A stretch of 64,000 nucleotides of DNA from Gadus chalcogrammus (GCF_026213295.1 NC_079427.1:36300239-36364238), one strand, 5' to 3'; positions 33,729-46,900 are shown, numbered from the stretch's first letter. Translations and numbers: made by a program. The notes: generated by a model not told the origin, from the letters alone.

Positions 33729-34198
33729 TTGCCCTGCCTCTCGGTGATTATTCCTTACTTGTAGTTCTACATAAATGTAAGATCATTTTATGCATGAATA
33801 TTTTGAGGATTGTTTTAGCTCATGTACCAAACATACATTGTCTGTGGCTGTGTCACACACACACACACGCACTCTATTTAACATTTCTTTACATCTATGT
33901 GGCTTTACTAAAACATATTTTCAACCTCACTTTGCGCTTCAGCCAACGCACATTCTGCAGGAAATGCATTTTCTAGTTTCCATTGATATCACTATCAGAT
34001 AACACAAATAGAAAACATTGTATTGAGAGTTTTTTTATTTGACTGTGTATAAAGGACATGGCAAGACATTGGAACTACATTACACCAAACTACTTTTGAT
34101 ACTTAAGTACATTTGAGCCTAGTACTTTTATACTTTTACTTAAGTCCTTCCACTTTTACTGGAGTAATATTTTACACTAGGTATTTCAACTTTTACTT

Positions 34199-34755
34199 AA
34201 AGGTTGGGTATGGGATTTGCGAAACGGCAGCAGATTTTGAAATCGCATAACTCAAATGGTCCTACCCCCTCTCCTTCAACGCTGACTCTGACTCCACCCA
34301 TTCCAAGTACATGGACGCGCAATCATCAACGAGCGCGAACACAGATGCGCGAGAGCGAGCCAGACTAGTTAGGTTGGAGTTTAGGGTTGTCTTCTAGGTC
34401 CAAATGTGGATTACCTAGTTAGCTAGCTGCAGTAGCTACCGCAGGATAACAACAAACAGAAGCTTGCTCTGGGTCATGAGCTTTGAGTACGTGCACAAAG
34501 GGGTCACGCGTGGGGAGGGGGAGGGGGAGGGGGAGGGCAGTACGACCGTTTGATTGCCGTACCACTGTCCAATGCCACTCGGTGGTTCTGGAAATCATTG
34601 GCTGAAGTTTTTTGAGCCCTACCCGTTCCACAGATGATTGACTTGTTAAATTGCATGTCAGTACTTCTAACTCAGTGGCTGCAAGTGGGTTATGATAGGG
34701 ATTTCCAGTAATTTTGCAAAAATGGCCAAAAAAGAGAATTCCATACCCAACCTTT
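34199..34755. mobile_element. MITE nested in 33146-34788
   Basis: The ends AAAGGTTGGGTATGGGA and TCCATACCCAACCTTT are inverse, and the outer element resumes on both sides. It contains a GGGGAG repeat at 34512-34537. Confidence 0.75.
34512..34537. repeat. GGGGAG hexamer repeat, G-quadruplex-prone
   Basis: About four consecutive GGGGAG units on the plus strand. Four G runs separated by single A's fit a G-quadruplex pattern. Confidence 0.85.
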
Positions 34756-34788
34756 CAGTACGTGGTCTGAGTACTTCGTCCACCATTG

Positions 34789-36515
34789 TGTTTTCAATAC
34801 CTAAGATAAATTCTCTGGCTAGAGTCGTTAAATATCGTATGCTATTTTTGAAAAACATATCACGTTGTATGTGTACAGTCCCATTCAACTCAATGATTTA
34901 TTTTGTGGGAAAAAATCACAATGAACAATCGTGTGAACAAGTCGTCACCATGGACAACAAGGCTAATTATGACGCCATGGTATATAATACCAATTTGTGC
35001 CTTATATAATTATTTACTTCGCAAGAAAGAAATGTTTATCGGTAGAATGCCCTTTAGTGGCAGAACATTTTACTACCACATGCCGATAGTGGCATTGGCA
35101 ATTCATAAGCCTCTGTTCAAAGTGTTTAGCTGCATAGTAAATATAATAATGGGCTCAATATAAGCATTACAAATAATAAGAAATTAAAGTTGGAATGGGA
35201 TTATAGTGGTAGATTGACAGCTCTAGTGTTGTAGTTGATGACGTATCCGAATGTGGTTGATCATGTAAAATACTAGCCAAACAGTGATGGTGTCTCCAGA
35301 AGCAACAAGCAGTAACGTTATCATTAGTAGAGTAAAGCTACAAGGGCAGTGATGTTTGGATGATCGTCTGATGGGGGATGTGGGTGGAGGTCCAGGCTGA
35401 TCCGTGTGGGTGAACTGAAATGTGAAGACAAGTGATGAGGATGGGCCCCACGCTAAGATTAACCTGACTAAGTTAAATCTATCTCTATTTAGCCATAGTC
35501 AAATGAGAAGCATTGAACCAGCAGTTAGTTAGCCAAGATCCATGAAAGCTGAGATTGACTAATCAGTAAAGTAAGGGCGATGGGCTATTTGAGAAAGGCA
35601 CGGTACTTCCTGTTGACTGGGTAAACTGAAAGCCAGAGCACTCCTTTAAGCTCAGAAAGCTCCTGTGACAATTTGAAATGGTTTGGAATTTGTTCCAGCC
35701 ATTTCCACTGTTCATAAACATGAATAAATAATTACTTTTGTATCTTGTGTTTCGTGTCATAAAATATCATCAGAATATGTTCTCTCACCTTGTGGTCTTC
35801 AGTAAGACACTGGGATCCTTGGGTTAGGGAGACTTTTGAAGTTGTTCAGCGGGTAAAGGTTTGTCTTCAGCATTTGTGAGAACTGAGACCACCATCATTG
35901 CAGAGCGGGTGTCTTGTTTGAAGAAAAATACTCTTTGATCTATAGCAGGGCTGTACCCTAAACGTCGAATGAGTGAATCGTTGTTTAGAGAGCCGGGAGT
36001 CTAATCAAATTCTTTCAGTTCAACAATCAAAGGTTTTCCATTACATATTAATCATGGAAAAGAGAAAATAATGATTACACGATAACTAATGCTTCATGAG
36101 GAGACAGGGGCTTATTTCATGTTTTTATGAGAGACCAACAAATATATAAAAGAAAAACCTTGATGGGTAAGTGCCGTCACAGGGAAAACATTATCTGGAC
36201 CATTGTTGTAAATAGCTCTGGTTGGCCTAATCACCATAAATTTACTCTGATTTGTATGCAATTGTTTGCGGTGATTGTGTGCAAAACAAGGACATAAATC
36301 AACAGAACTTTAAGTCATGGACTGTAATGATCTTGTCAAACAGTTAATTTTGACAAGAACTCAGTTAATTTGATATTCACACTATTAAATTGATCTTAAA
36401 GCGAGGAACTAATTGGACAAGAAATGATTTTCAGTTAGCTGAACCTGAAAAGCCCGAACTATGGTGTTAAAGTACGGAAAAAGAGAGGTGATCCCCAGTC
36501 AGGCTCTGGCTGCCG
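34789..36515. other. Intergenic sequence, nothing recognised
   Basis: No exon, RNA gene or terminal repeats are supported. Short ORFs (34692-35009, 35563-35760) lack motifs. Confidence 0.4.
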
Positions 36516-36603
36516 CTAGACCCCAGGTTAGATCCTAGGTTAGACCCTAGATCCCATGTTAGACCCTAGATCTCAGGTTAGAAACCAGATTAGACCCAAG
36601 AGC
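36516..36603. repeat. Short minisatellite of GGTTAGACCCTAGATC-type units
   Basis: About five degenerate copies of a 15-20 bp unit (AGGTTAGA, CCCTAGATC). Confidence 0.75.
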
Positions 36604-36900
36604 GGTATTTCATCAAAGTTGCTAACGCTTAGTTGATTAAGCCCAATTAGAACTAATGCCAACTTCCATTTGAGGCTAAAGCCCTTCCATCAACGCAATT
36701 CAGCCTTGTTCAGGTTAGTTCAAATCAGGCTAACGTTATCGTGTCCTACGCACGCTCATGAGATATGTAACCGGCCCAGAACCGTGAATGTCAAATCATG
36801 GATCAAATGTCCGAAAAGGACAGAGCGGGATCTTTTCTAGAGGCTAAAAGAAACTGCTTACAGAGGTCTATGAGGAGTACAAGTAGCTTGGCTCCGCCCG
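36604..36900 (+). pseudogene. Relic of a Myb/SANT-like Harbinger ORF
   Basis: From the ATG at 36799, MDQMSEKDRAGSF is followed, after frame changes, by an LLTEVYEEYK-like stretch. This matches the start of the Myb/SANT-like domain (F-x-x-x-EK-x-LL-x-x-Y-EEY). The upstream sequence has terminal-repeat-like GGTATTTCATCAAAG. It is short and heavily decayed. Confidence 0.4.
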
Positions 36901-37322
36901 CCTGAGTACTTCCGCTCAATTTTATTTTCCCTTCAGTACTACTTTTGGGTCTGTGGTATATTTGTGGGATGTCCAAATTTTGTGTGTCCAATCAGCAAAC
37001 AGAGGGTGAGTGGCTGAGAACAATGACGTTAAAGTCAGCTCTCGTTGACGGACATCTTCATGCACAGTGTTTGGTTTGTTTACAGCCTGCGTGCAACGTG
37101 ATTCCCAGCCAAACGTTCGCGATTTGTTATGGTAGATCCAGAGTGCCATTCGGCAGATCCAATAGTTTTAAACTTCAACAGACACCCGCCTTCAAGTGAA
37201 TTAACGTTTGTCAATTGATTAGGTCCAGACTCTCTGTGCAAATGAAATGAAGTACGAGAGTCTGGTAGGACCAGGCTAGAGTAAAAGCATATAATAACTC
37301 AAAAAGGGAACACCGTAACCAT
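36901..37322. other. Possible MITE remnant
   Basis: It contains TACGAGAGTCTGGTAGGACC and CCAATCAGCAAAC-type sequence of the sort found at DNA-element ends. No coding evidence. Confidence 0.3.
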
Positions 37323-40300
37323 TAAAGAGCCCATGCCATTAAAATCACATTTTTCCTGTTGTTTGTTAAATAACATGGGTCTGAATAAGTTTGTGAGCTG
37401 TGGTAAGTTTGAAATCTATGCAGTTTGTCTGCTGAATGCAATAGGCAATGAAAGGAAAAAGGCAGAAGAAATTAGCCAATCTGGATAAGGTGACACTGTG
37501 ACGTAGCGTTGTCAAACTATTATTCATGGCCCTGCCCACTTGGTTGGTTCGTAACCACCCACAAGAATTCTGAAGGAGTCGTGATTGAGCTAGTGCTAAA
37601 TGCTAATACGTGTATGGTAGTTGCTTAGTTCGTAGTAACAGGCTAGTTACAGAATTTTGAATGCAATGGTAGAACGACATCGAAGTACATGAACTGCTGC
37701 CTGCCGCCGGTTGCCGCGAGCCGCGAGTCACCACCGCCGCGAAGCACCGGCAGCGGGCAGCCGGGCGGTGGTGCCTTGCGCCGGCAGCAGGCAGCAGGCA
37801 GCGCGCGGTTCTGTCTACTACAGATTGATGTGGAAGTGGAAGAACCAGAGACGTCGGAGAACCCGACGAAGTCCTTTGTGATTCATTATATCGTCTGGAC
37901 GTGCACACAGCTTTTGGCTGTGATAATATGTATTATTTGATATAGATATCTATGTATTATATGATATTATTGAGATATAGAGCTCCAGGACTGTAACGCA
38001 AGTGTTGTACACTTCCTTGTTATTTGGATAACCGTTCTGCTGTTGGTGTGATGGCGCATAACACGTCAGACTCTCGTCTCTGGTATTTCTACAACGAGAC
38101 TCGTAGTGGGGGTTATCTCAGCCATGGTTGAGAATGAATTGGGGGAAAGGAACATTGGCTTTGACTCCCTGAAGTAGGCATGAACCACAACATGGAGGAG
38201 AAAGGGATTGTTGACCGCGGTCGTCTCCCGCCGGAGCCTCGCTGCCGATGGACCACCGCTTCAGGAGGCGGTGATTGGCGCTGACCGCTGCCGAGGCGGC
38301 GGGAAGCAGGGCTCAAGCGGGATACATTCGCGGCCAACAATCCCCTTCTCCTCCATGTCGTGGTTCATGTACTTCAGGGATTCAAAGCCAAAGTTCCTTT
38401 CCCCCAATTCATTCTCAACCATGGCTGAGATAACCCCCACTACGAGTCTCGTTGTAGAAATACCAGAGACGAGAGTCCGACGTGTTATGCGCCATCACAC
38501 CAACAGCAGAACGGTTATCCAAATAACAAGGAAGTGTACAACACTTGCGTTACAGTCCTGGGGCTCTACATCTAAATAATATCATATAATACATAGATAT
38601 CTATATCAAATAATACATATTTTCACGGCCAAAACCTGTGTGCACCTCCAGACGATATAATGAATCGCAAAGGACTTCGTCGGGTTCTCCGACGTCTCTG
38701 GTTCTTCCACTTCCACATCAATCTGAAGAAGACACGGTCGTTTGATCGTCTGGAGGCTCACACAGCTTTTGGCTGTGATAATATATATTATGATATAGAT
38801 ATCTTTGTATAAAATGGGTTTCTAAGAGCCATTGCGATACATCCCCCGTAAACAGAGCGCATGGTACCGTGGCTACAAGCTGCTCAGGGCCAGGTGATAA
38901 TATATATTATAGATTATATGATATAGATATCTATGTATAATATGGGTTTATAAGAGCCATTGCGATACATCCACCGTAAACAGAGCGCATGCAGGGCCAG
39001 GTGATAATATACATCATATATTATATTATATTATATAGATATCTATGTATAATATGGGTTTCTACGAGCCATTGCAATACATCCACCGTCAACAGAGCGG
39101 CGAGCGCATGGTACTGTGGCTACAAGCTGCTCAGGGCCACACCCCCACCCCCCTCCTTGACCTGCCTTGACACGCCCACTGTAACCAGAGCGCATTGTAC
39201 TGTGGCTACAAGCTGCTCAGGGCCACACCCCCACCCCCCTCCTTGACCTGCCTTGACACGCCCACCGAAACAGCGCGTTTGGGGGAAGCTCAATGTGCGA
39301 CTGGTTTGGAGTGGCTGTAACTCTGCACCACGGCTGAATTTCGGGGACGTCTTTGAATACTGTGTTTGTAGCCCACTAATACCTATATTAAAGCATCCAT
39401 AAATAGCATGGCATGGGATCTTTGGCCCTGAGCAGCTTGTAGCCACTACCATGCGCTCTGTATACGGTGGGCGTGTCAAGGCAGGTCAAGGAGGGGGGTG
39501 GGGGTGTGGCCCTGAGCAGCTTGTAGCCACTGACTGACAGTACCATGCGCTCTGTTTACGGTGGATGTATCTCGATGGCTCGTAGAAACCCATATTATAC
39601 ATAGATATCTATATCATATAATATATAATATTATCACCTGGCCCTGAGCAGCTTGTAGCCACGATACCATGCGCTCTGTTTACGGTGGATGTATCGCAAT
39701 GGCTCTTAGAAACCCATATTATACATAGATATCTATATCATATAATATATATTATCACGGCCAAAAGCTGTGTGAGCCTCCAGACGATAGGTTATTATGA
39801 ATCTCAAACGACCGCGTCTACTTCAGATTGATGTGGAAGTGGAAGAACCAGAGACGTCGGAGAACCCGACGAAGTCCTTTGTGATTCATTATATCGTCTG
39901 GACGCGCACACAGCTTTTGGCCGTGATGTATTATTTGATATAGATATCTATGTATTATATGATATTATTTAGATATAGAGCAGAGCTCCAGGTCTGTAAC
40001 GCAAGTGTTGTACACTTCCTTGTTATTTGGATAACCGTTCTGCTGTTGGTGTTATGGCATAACACGTCGGACTCTCATATCTGGTATTTCTACAACGAGA
40101 CTCGTAGTGGGGGTTATCTCAGCCATGGTTGAGAATGCATTGGGGGAAAGGAACTTTGGCTTTGACTCCCTGAAGTAGGCTACATGAACCACGACATGGA
40201 GGAGAAAGGGATTGTTGGCCGCGAATGTATCCCGCTTGAGCCCTGCTTCCCGCCGCCTCGGCAGCGGTCAGCGCTAATCACCGCATCCTGAAGCCGAGGC

Positions 40301-41237
40301 GGTGGTCCATCGGCAGCGAGGCTCCGGCGGGAGACGACCGCGGTCAACAATCCCTTTCTCCTCCATGTCGTGGTTCATGACTTCAGGGAGTCAAAGCCAA
40401 AGTTCCTTTCCCCCAATTCATTCTCAACCATGGCTGAGATAACCCCCACTACGGGTCTAGTTGTAGAAATACCATAGACGAGAGTCCGACGTGTTATGCC
40501 ATAACACCAACAGCAGAACGGTTATCCAAATAACAAGGAAGTGTACAACACTTGCGTTACAGTCCTGGAGCTCTATATCTAAATAATATCATATGATACA
40601 TATCTATATCAAATAATACATATTATCACGGCCAAAAGCTGTGTGCACGTCCAGACGATATAATGAATCACAAAGGACTTCGTCGGGTTCTCCGACGTCT
40701 CTGGTTCTTCCACTTCCACATCAATCTGTAGTAGACAGAACCGCGCGCTGCCTGCTGCCTGCTGCCGGCGCGAGGCACCACCGCCCGGCTGCCCGCTGCC
40801 GGGCGGTGGTGCTCGCGGCGGTGGTGCCTCGCGCCGCGGCAACCGGCGGCAGGCAGCATGTCGCAGTTCATGTACTTCGATGTCGTTCTGCCATTGCATT
40901 CAAAATTCTGTAACTAGCCTGTTACTACGAACTAAGCAACTACCATACACGTATTAGCATTTAGCACTAGCTCAATCACGACTCCTTCAGAATTCTTGTG
41001 GGTGGTTACGAACCAACCAAGTGGGCAGGGCCATGAATAATAGTTTGACAACGCTACGTCACAGTGTCACCTTATCCAGATTGGCTAATTTCTTCTGCCT
41101 TTTTCCTTTCATTGCCTATTGCATTCAGCAGACAAACTGCATTGATTTCAAACTTACCACAGCTCACAAACTTATTCAGACCTATGTTATTTAACAAACA
41201 ACAGGAAAAATGTGATTTTAATGGCATGGGCTCTTTA
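37323..41237. repeat. 3.9-kb near-perfect palindrome (foldback element)
   Basis: The left end, TAAAGAGCCCATGCCATTAA (37323), is the exact inverse of the right end (41218-41237). Inversion holds through gene-sized arms: the ATGGTAGAACGACATCGAAG module, the GCCTGCTGCC/GGGCAGC GC-rich module, the AGATATCTATATCATATAA core, and the TGTATCGCAATGGCTC and CTGAGCAGCTTGTAGCC blocks. The arms are about 37323-39255 and 39415-41237, with a unique centre of about 160 bp. Within the arms, modules also recur in direct and inverted order. Predicted ORFs (37603-37908, 40641-40913 and others) are mirror images and not genes. Confidence 0.9.
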
Positions 41238-41334
41238 ATAAAAACAGGGAGGCCGCCTGGCAAAAAAAATCGCAGATCTGTTGAATGTATAAGTATTAAG
41301 CGTTATATATTTTAATTGAATATTGACCATGGTT

Positions 41335-41411
41335 TTGTAATCGGGAAGATAATCAAGGTAACGTGTCAGACTTGCACCTGTTCGTCCGGGGTTCAATCCC
41401 CACGCAATCAG
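41335..41411 (+). other. tRNA-like sequence (possible tRNA pseudogene or SINE head), left copy
   Basis: GTCCGGGGTTCAATCCCCAC has the form of a T-arm with an internal promoter B box. The upstream part lacks a proper D-arm and anticodon stem, so it is not a functional tRNA. The same sequence is at 46374-46450. Confidence 0.35.
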
Positions 41412-41948
41412 TAATTTAGGAAGGATTACTGGTGAAACAAAGAACTTTTCATGCCATTTATTTTCCATTTCTTTGAAGAGATAGGGCTGGTAAATGCAGC
41501 AAGAAAATAATATTCTTAATCGACTAACCATAGGATTTATCTCAACAGAAGTGGTCTCGGATGCCTGCCTTCACACCTAAGCACCCACATCTATTGGCTC
41601 TTTGTCTTTAAAAGGGCATGCCATTCTTGCAGATGTTTGTTTGCTCTTACAGGGACATAAGTGGTGCTGCTTATATACCATAGACCTCTTGGAAGGCTCA
41701 TCCTACCAATAAATTCATACATTCACCTATTTATAAACTCGCCTGGATGGAATTTATGTGGCTGACAATTTCCCATGCAGCAGTGTTCCCTATCAGGAAC
41801 ATTAATAAAATTAACTTTACCATGTTTTTTTTTTAAGTTATATTTGGGTACTGGGGAAATTGTAAGACATATATTTATTATCTAAAAAGTAAATTGATAG
41901 GCCTACCTTCTCTGACATAGAGAATTACAAAAATAAGCCAATGCCAGA

Positions 41949-42020
41949 AATTCAATGACATTCTCGGGGCGCGAACTCGGGCCGCCCGCACCACAGTGTT
42001 AGACCACTCACCCAACTGAT
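41949..42020 (-). other. tRNA-like sequence, left copy
   Basis: The minus strand reads GGGTGAGTGGTCTAACACTG (A-box-like), then CGAGTTCGCGCCCCGAG (B-box-like). It is shorter than a tRNA and shows no clear cloverleaf. It may be a degenerate tRNA or SINE promoter. The duplicate is at 46988-47059. Confidence 0.4.
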
Positions 42021-42365
42021 GGTTCCAGGAATGCGGTAGTACACATAGATTAGTATGAAATCTTGTTGAGAAAATATCCACGATAACATGCAATTCATTT
42101 AATTTTATTTGCAATTATTTAATCGTAATTTAATCGGCTGTTTGTACTTCATATGTAAATTTGACCGATTGTGGTCTTTTACTTGTCAAAATCGTGAGGG
42201 CTTGGCGGAGCCTTCTGATGGTACACTTGTTCCCGACAGATGGACTCTCTGAAACACCGCTCAAATAAGCCCGGCAGTTAACCTGCTACTGACCAGGTTA
42301 GTTTGGTCGGATATATTCCAATGGTTGCTTAGCGGAGAGTCCCTTAAATGACGTTAATGGAACAG

Positions 42366-43364
42366 GGGCCGTATTCACAAAGCATTTAGTAGGAGTGCTC
42401 CTAACTCGCGCTAAAACATTTTACGTAGGAGTTTTTTCTTAAAAGTTATTCACAAAGACGCTGAGTCCTACTCTTACGAAGGATGAATCACTAAGAGTGA
42501 CACGCTGTTGCTATGGATTACGTTGATTCTCGTGCACGAGTTTAGAGGCGGTCAGTGCGGTGATTGGTTGTTCAGATGAGCCCACTAAATCACCGAAAAA
42601 CCAGGAAATAGCCTAGGCTAGAAATGAATTCCTATTAAGTAGTTTTAGTGCAGTTAGCAGAATACACGGGTGATGACAAGTTTGTGCAGACTACGATAAT
42701 GACGTTGTAGCTTGCAAGTTCAAGTGTTGTGCCAAGGTGTTTACCTAAAATGTGTATTCACAAAGTGATCCCTAAATGCCAGTCCACTCGGTTCCACACG
42801 GCCAAATTTATTGTCATGGTGATCGCCATCATCATCGTGGTCATCGTCCTCTTCATCATCGTCATCATCATCATCGTCTGGCTGTGGAATGTTTCTCCGC
42901 TTGCAGAGGTTGTGTAAAATGGCACATACAGTGATGACTGTGCTTGCCGTCTCTGGGGTGAGGCGTATTTCGCCGTGGAGGACATGAAACCGACGTTTCA
43001 TCTGCCCAATTCCTCTCTCCACAACATTTCGAAGACGAACACGTCCTCATCTTTTGATGGCACAATTATTTTTATGTGCGTCCCGTCAATAGCACCGACC
43101 ACACCGGGCATACCTGCAATTGCCAGCCATTTTACGATTCTTTGTGAATAGGTCTTACTGAGTTAGGATTCCTCTTGAGGACTTTTAAACTCCTCTAGAT
43201 TTAGGTGCTACTTTTAGGCCTAAAATACTTTGTGAATTGCTCTTAGTGAAAAAAGTTAGGAGTCCTAAATTTAAGAGTGACACGCCCATTATTTTTAGGA
43301 GTTACTCCTAAATTCGCCAGTTAGGACCTACTTTTAGCCCTACGATCCTTTGTGAATACGGCCC
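42366..43364 (-). mobile_element. PIF/Harbinger derivative, left copy
   Basis: The ends GGGCCGTATTCACAAAG and CTTTGTGAATACGGCCC are exact inverses, flanked by a 3-bp CAG duplication. The internal CTCCTAA/TTAGGAGT motifs repeat. It carries a deleted minus-strand nuclease pseudogene. Confidence 0.85.
42741..43140 (-). pseudogene. HARBI1/DDE_Tnp_4-type nuclease, internally deleted, left copy
   Basis: On the minus strand, 43140-43040 reads WLAIAGMPGVVGAIDGTHIK, containing the first catalytic Asp (GAIDGTH). Then 43022-42741 reads ERGIGQMKRRFHVLHGEIRL, containing the catalytic Glu, and VCAILHNLCKRR, an Asp run encoded by a CATCAT repeat, and FRDHFVNT. The block with the second Asp is deleted between them, so the protein cannot be active. 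Confidence 0.85.
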
Positions 43365-43667
43365 CAGAACTCTAACTGAAAGTAGCAAGCTGTGGCGAAA
43401 TAAGCTCAGCTTTGCGTTTAGCTTGGTTGATAGATTAGATCCCTAACCCTTTTGTTAACTTTATGGTTGGATTCAGCCTTTAAACATGTAACCACGTTGC
43501 TTCCACTTCAGTTACCCAGTAACAGTACTGGCGGTACCACTTGGTTAAAACTGGCCAATCGAGTGGCCAGTGGAACATTGTACCCATAAACCTGTGGTGA
43601 GGTCAAGTCTTTCCTCTGTTGTTGGATTACTTCCTGTGTCAATTATGACAACTTTCTGTCTCCCCAG

Positions 43668-43837
43668 ACAGTGTTGCCGGCTCCTCCCTGCCAGTACTGC
43701 TTGCCCACGTTCCTCCGCGCCAGGCAGTGCGGCCCTGGCCTAAAGATCTCCGACTCTATGAAGAGTACAAACTGCGCAGGAACGAGCTGCAGCGCCGCAG
43801 CATCGACCGCCGCCGTGAGCGGGAGAAGAGCCTGCCC
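43668..43837 (+). CDS. Gene B exon, left duplicate, truncated by the gap
   Basis: It is identical to 48707-48876, with the CCCCAG acceptor and the open frame through SLP. It is cut off by the N run before the donor. It is most likely an assembly duplicate of the exon at 48707 rather than a second exon. Confidence 0.7.
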
Positions 43838-43937
43838 NNNNNNNNNNNNNNNNNNNNNNNNNNNNNNNNNNNNNNNNNNNNNNNNNNNNNNNNNNNNNNN
43901 NNNNNNNNNNNNNNNNNNNNNNNNNNNNNNNNNNNNN
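43838..43937. other. Assembly gap of exactly 100 N
   Basis: 100 undetermined bases, the conventional size for a gap of unknown length. Reading frames translated through it are meaningless. Confidence 0.99.
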
Positions 43938-46900
43938 ATAATATATTATAGATTATATGATATAGATATCTATGTATAATATGGGTTTATAAGAGCCATT
44001 GCGATACATCCACCGTAAACAGAGCGCATGCAGGGCCAGGTGATAATATACATCATATATTATATTATATTATATAGATATCTATGTATAATATGGGTTT
44101 CTACGAGCCATTGCAATACATCCACCGTCAACAGAGCGGCGAGCGCATGGTACTGTGGCTACAAGCTGCTCAGGGCCACACCCCCACCCCCCTCCTTGAC
44201 CTGCCTTGACACGCCCACTGTAACCAGAGCGCATTGTACTGTGGCTACAAGCTGCTCAGGGCCACACCCCCACCCCCCTCCTTGACCTGCCTTGACACGC
44301 CCACCGAAACAGCGCGTTTGGGGGAAGCTCAATGTGCGACTGGTTTGGAGTGGCTGTAACTCTGCACCACGGCTGAATTTCGGGGACGTCTTTGAATACT
44401 GTGTTTGTAGCCCACTAATACCTATATTAAAGCATCCATAAATAGCATGGCATGGGATCTTTGGCCCTGAGCAGCTTGTAGCCACTACCATGCGCTCTGT
44501 ATACGGTGGGCGTGTCAAGGCAGGTCAAGGAGGGGGGTGGGGGTGTGGCCCTGAGCAGCTTGTAGCCACTGACTGACAGTACCATGCGCTCTGTTTACGG
44601 TGGATGTATCTCGATGGCTCGTAGAAACCCATATTATACATAGATATCTATATCATATAATATATAATATTATCACCTGGCCCTGAGCAGCTTGTAGCCA
44701 CGATACCATGCGCTCTGTTTACGGTGGATGTATCGCAATGGCTCTTAGAAACCCATATTATACATAGATATCTATATCATATAATATATATTATCACGGC
44801 CAAAAGCTGTGTGAGCCTCCAGACGATAGGTTATTATGAATCTCAAACGACCGCGTCTACTTCAGATTGATGTGGAAGTGGAAGAACCAGAGACGTCGGA
44901 GAACCCGACGAAGTCCTTTGTGATTCATTATATCGTCTGGACGCGCACACAGCTTTTGGCCGTGATGTATTATTTGATATAGATATCTATGTATTATATG
45001 ATATTATTTAGATATAGAGCAGAGCTCCAGGTCTGTAACGCAAGTGTTGTACACTTCCTTGTTATTTGGATAACCGTTCTGCTGTTGGTGTTATGGCATA
45101 ACACGTCGGACTCTCGTATCTGGTATTTCTACAACGAGACTCGTAGTGGGGGTTATCTCAGCCATGGTTGAGAATGCATTGGGGGAAAGGAACTTTGGCT
45201 TTGACTCCCTGAAGTAGGCTACATGAACCACGACATGGAGGAGAAAGGGATTGTTGGCCGCGAATGTATCCCGCTTGAGCCCTGCTTCCCGCCGCCTCGG
45301 CAGCGGTCAGCGCTAATCACCGCATCCTGAAGCCGAGGCGGTGGTCCATCGGCAGCGAGGCTCCGGCGGGAGACGACCGCGGTCAACAATCCCTTTCTCC
45401 TCCATGTCGTGGTTCATGACTTCAGGGAGTCAAAGCCAAAGTTCCTTTCCCCCAATTCATTCTCAACCATGGCTGAGATAACCCCCACTACGGGTCTAGT
45501 TGTAGAAATACCATAGACGAGAGTCCGACGTGTTATGCCATAACACCAACAGCAGAACGGTTATCCAAATAACAAGGAAGTGTACAACACTTGCGTTACA
45601 GTCCTGGAGCTCTATATCTAAATAATATCATATGATACTTATCTATATCAAATAATACATATTATCACGGCCAAAAGCTGTGTGCACGTCCAGACGATAT
45701 AATGAATCACAAAGGACTTCGTCGGGTTCTCCGACGTCTCTGGTTCTTCCACTTCCACATCAATCTGTAGTAGACAGAACCGCGCGCTGCCTGCTGCCTG
45801 CTGCCGGCGCGAGGCACCACCGCCCGGCTGCCCGCTGCCGGGCGGTGGTGCTCGCGGCGGTGGTGCCTCGCGCCGCGGCAACCGGCGGCAGGCAGCATGT
45901 CGCAGTTCATGTACTTCGATGTCGTTCTGCCATTGCATTCAAAATTCTGTAACTAGCCTGTTACTACGAACTAAGCAACTACCATACACGTATTAGCATT
46001 TAGCACTAGCTCAATCACGACTCCTTCAGAATTCTTGTGGGTGGTTACGAACCAACCAAGTGGGCAGGGCCATGAATAATAGTTTGACAACGCTACGTCA
46101 CAGTGTCACCTTATCCAGATTGGCTAATTTCTTCTGCCTTTTTCCTTTCATTGCCTATTGCATTCAGCAGACAAACTGCATTGATTTCAAACTTACCACA
46201 GCTCACAAACTTATTCAGACCTATGTTATTTAACAAACAACAGGAAAAATGTGATTTTAATGGCATGGGCTCTTTAATAAAAACAGGGAGGCCGCCTGGC
46301 AAAAAAAATCGCAGATCTGTTGAATGTATAAGTATTAAGCGTTATATATTTTAATTGAATATTGACCATGGTTTTGTAATCGGGAAGATAATCAAGGTAA
46401 CGTGTCAGACTTGCACCTGTTCGTCCGGGGTTCAATCCCCACGCAATCAGTAATTTAGGAAGGATTACTGGTGAAACAAAGAACTTTTCATGCCATTTAT
46501 TTTCCATTTCTTTGAAGAGATAGGGCTGGTAAATGCAGCAAGAAAATAATATTCTTAATCGACTAACCATAGGATTTATCTCAACAGAAGTGGTCTCGGA
46601 TGCCTGCCTTCACACCTAAGCACCCACATCTATTGGCTCTTTGTCTTTAAAAGGGCATGCCATTCTTGCAGATGTTTGTTTGCTCTTACAGGGACATAAG
46701 TGGTGCTGCTTATATACCATAGACCTCTTGGAAGGCTCATCCTACCAATAAATTCATACATTCACCTATTTATAAACTCGCCTGGATGGAATTTATGTGG
46801 CTGACAATTTCCCATGCAGCAGTGTTCCCTATCAGGAACATTAATAAAATTAACTTTACCATGTTTTTTTTTTAAGTTATATTTGGGTACTGGGGAAATT

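Larger units (their letters stand above)
33146..34788. mobile_element. hAT element (outer) with nested MITE
   Basis: The left end, CAGTGGTGGACAGTAAC, and the right end, GAGTACTTCGTCCACCATTG, are inverse with some decay. The flanks CCTTTTCA and TGTTTTCA match at six of eight positions, consistent with an eroded hAT duplication. The interior has TACTTTTACTTAAGT-type motifs and includes the 33655 palindrome and the 34199-34755 MITE. Confidence 0.65.
38899..43837. repeat. 4.94-kb duplicated segment, left copy
   Basis: It matches 43938-48876 at a constant offset of 5039. I noticed two substitutions (40077 A against 45116 G, and 40600 A against 45639 T) and a 2-bp length difference at the extreme left. 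It ends exactly at the N gap. It includes most of the palindrome, two tRNA-like sequences, a Harbinger derivative and part of a gene B exon. Confidence 0.97.

Noticed and set aside
37603..37908. ORFs repeated as mirror images at 37.6, 40.6 and 45.7 kb
   Set aside because: They fall in palindrome arms and occur in both orientations without recognisable domains.
43671..43979. ORF running through the N gap
   Set aside because: The gap is undetermined sequence, so the joined frame is meaningless.
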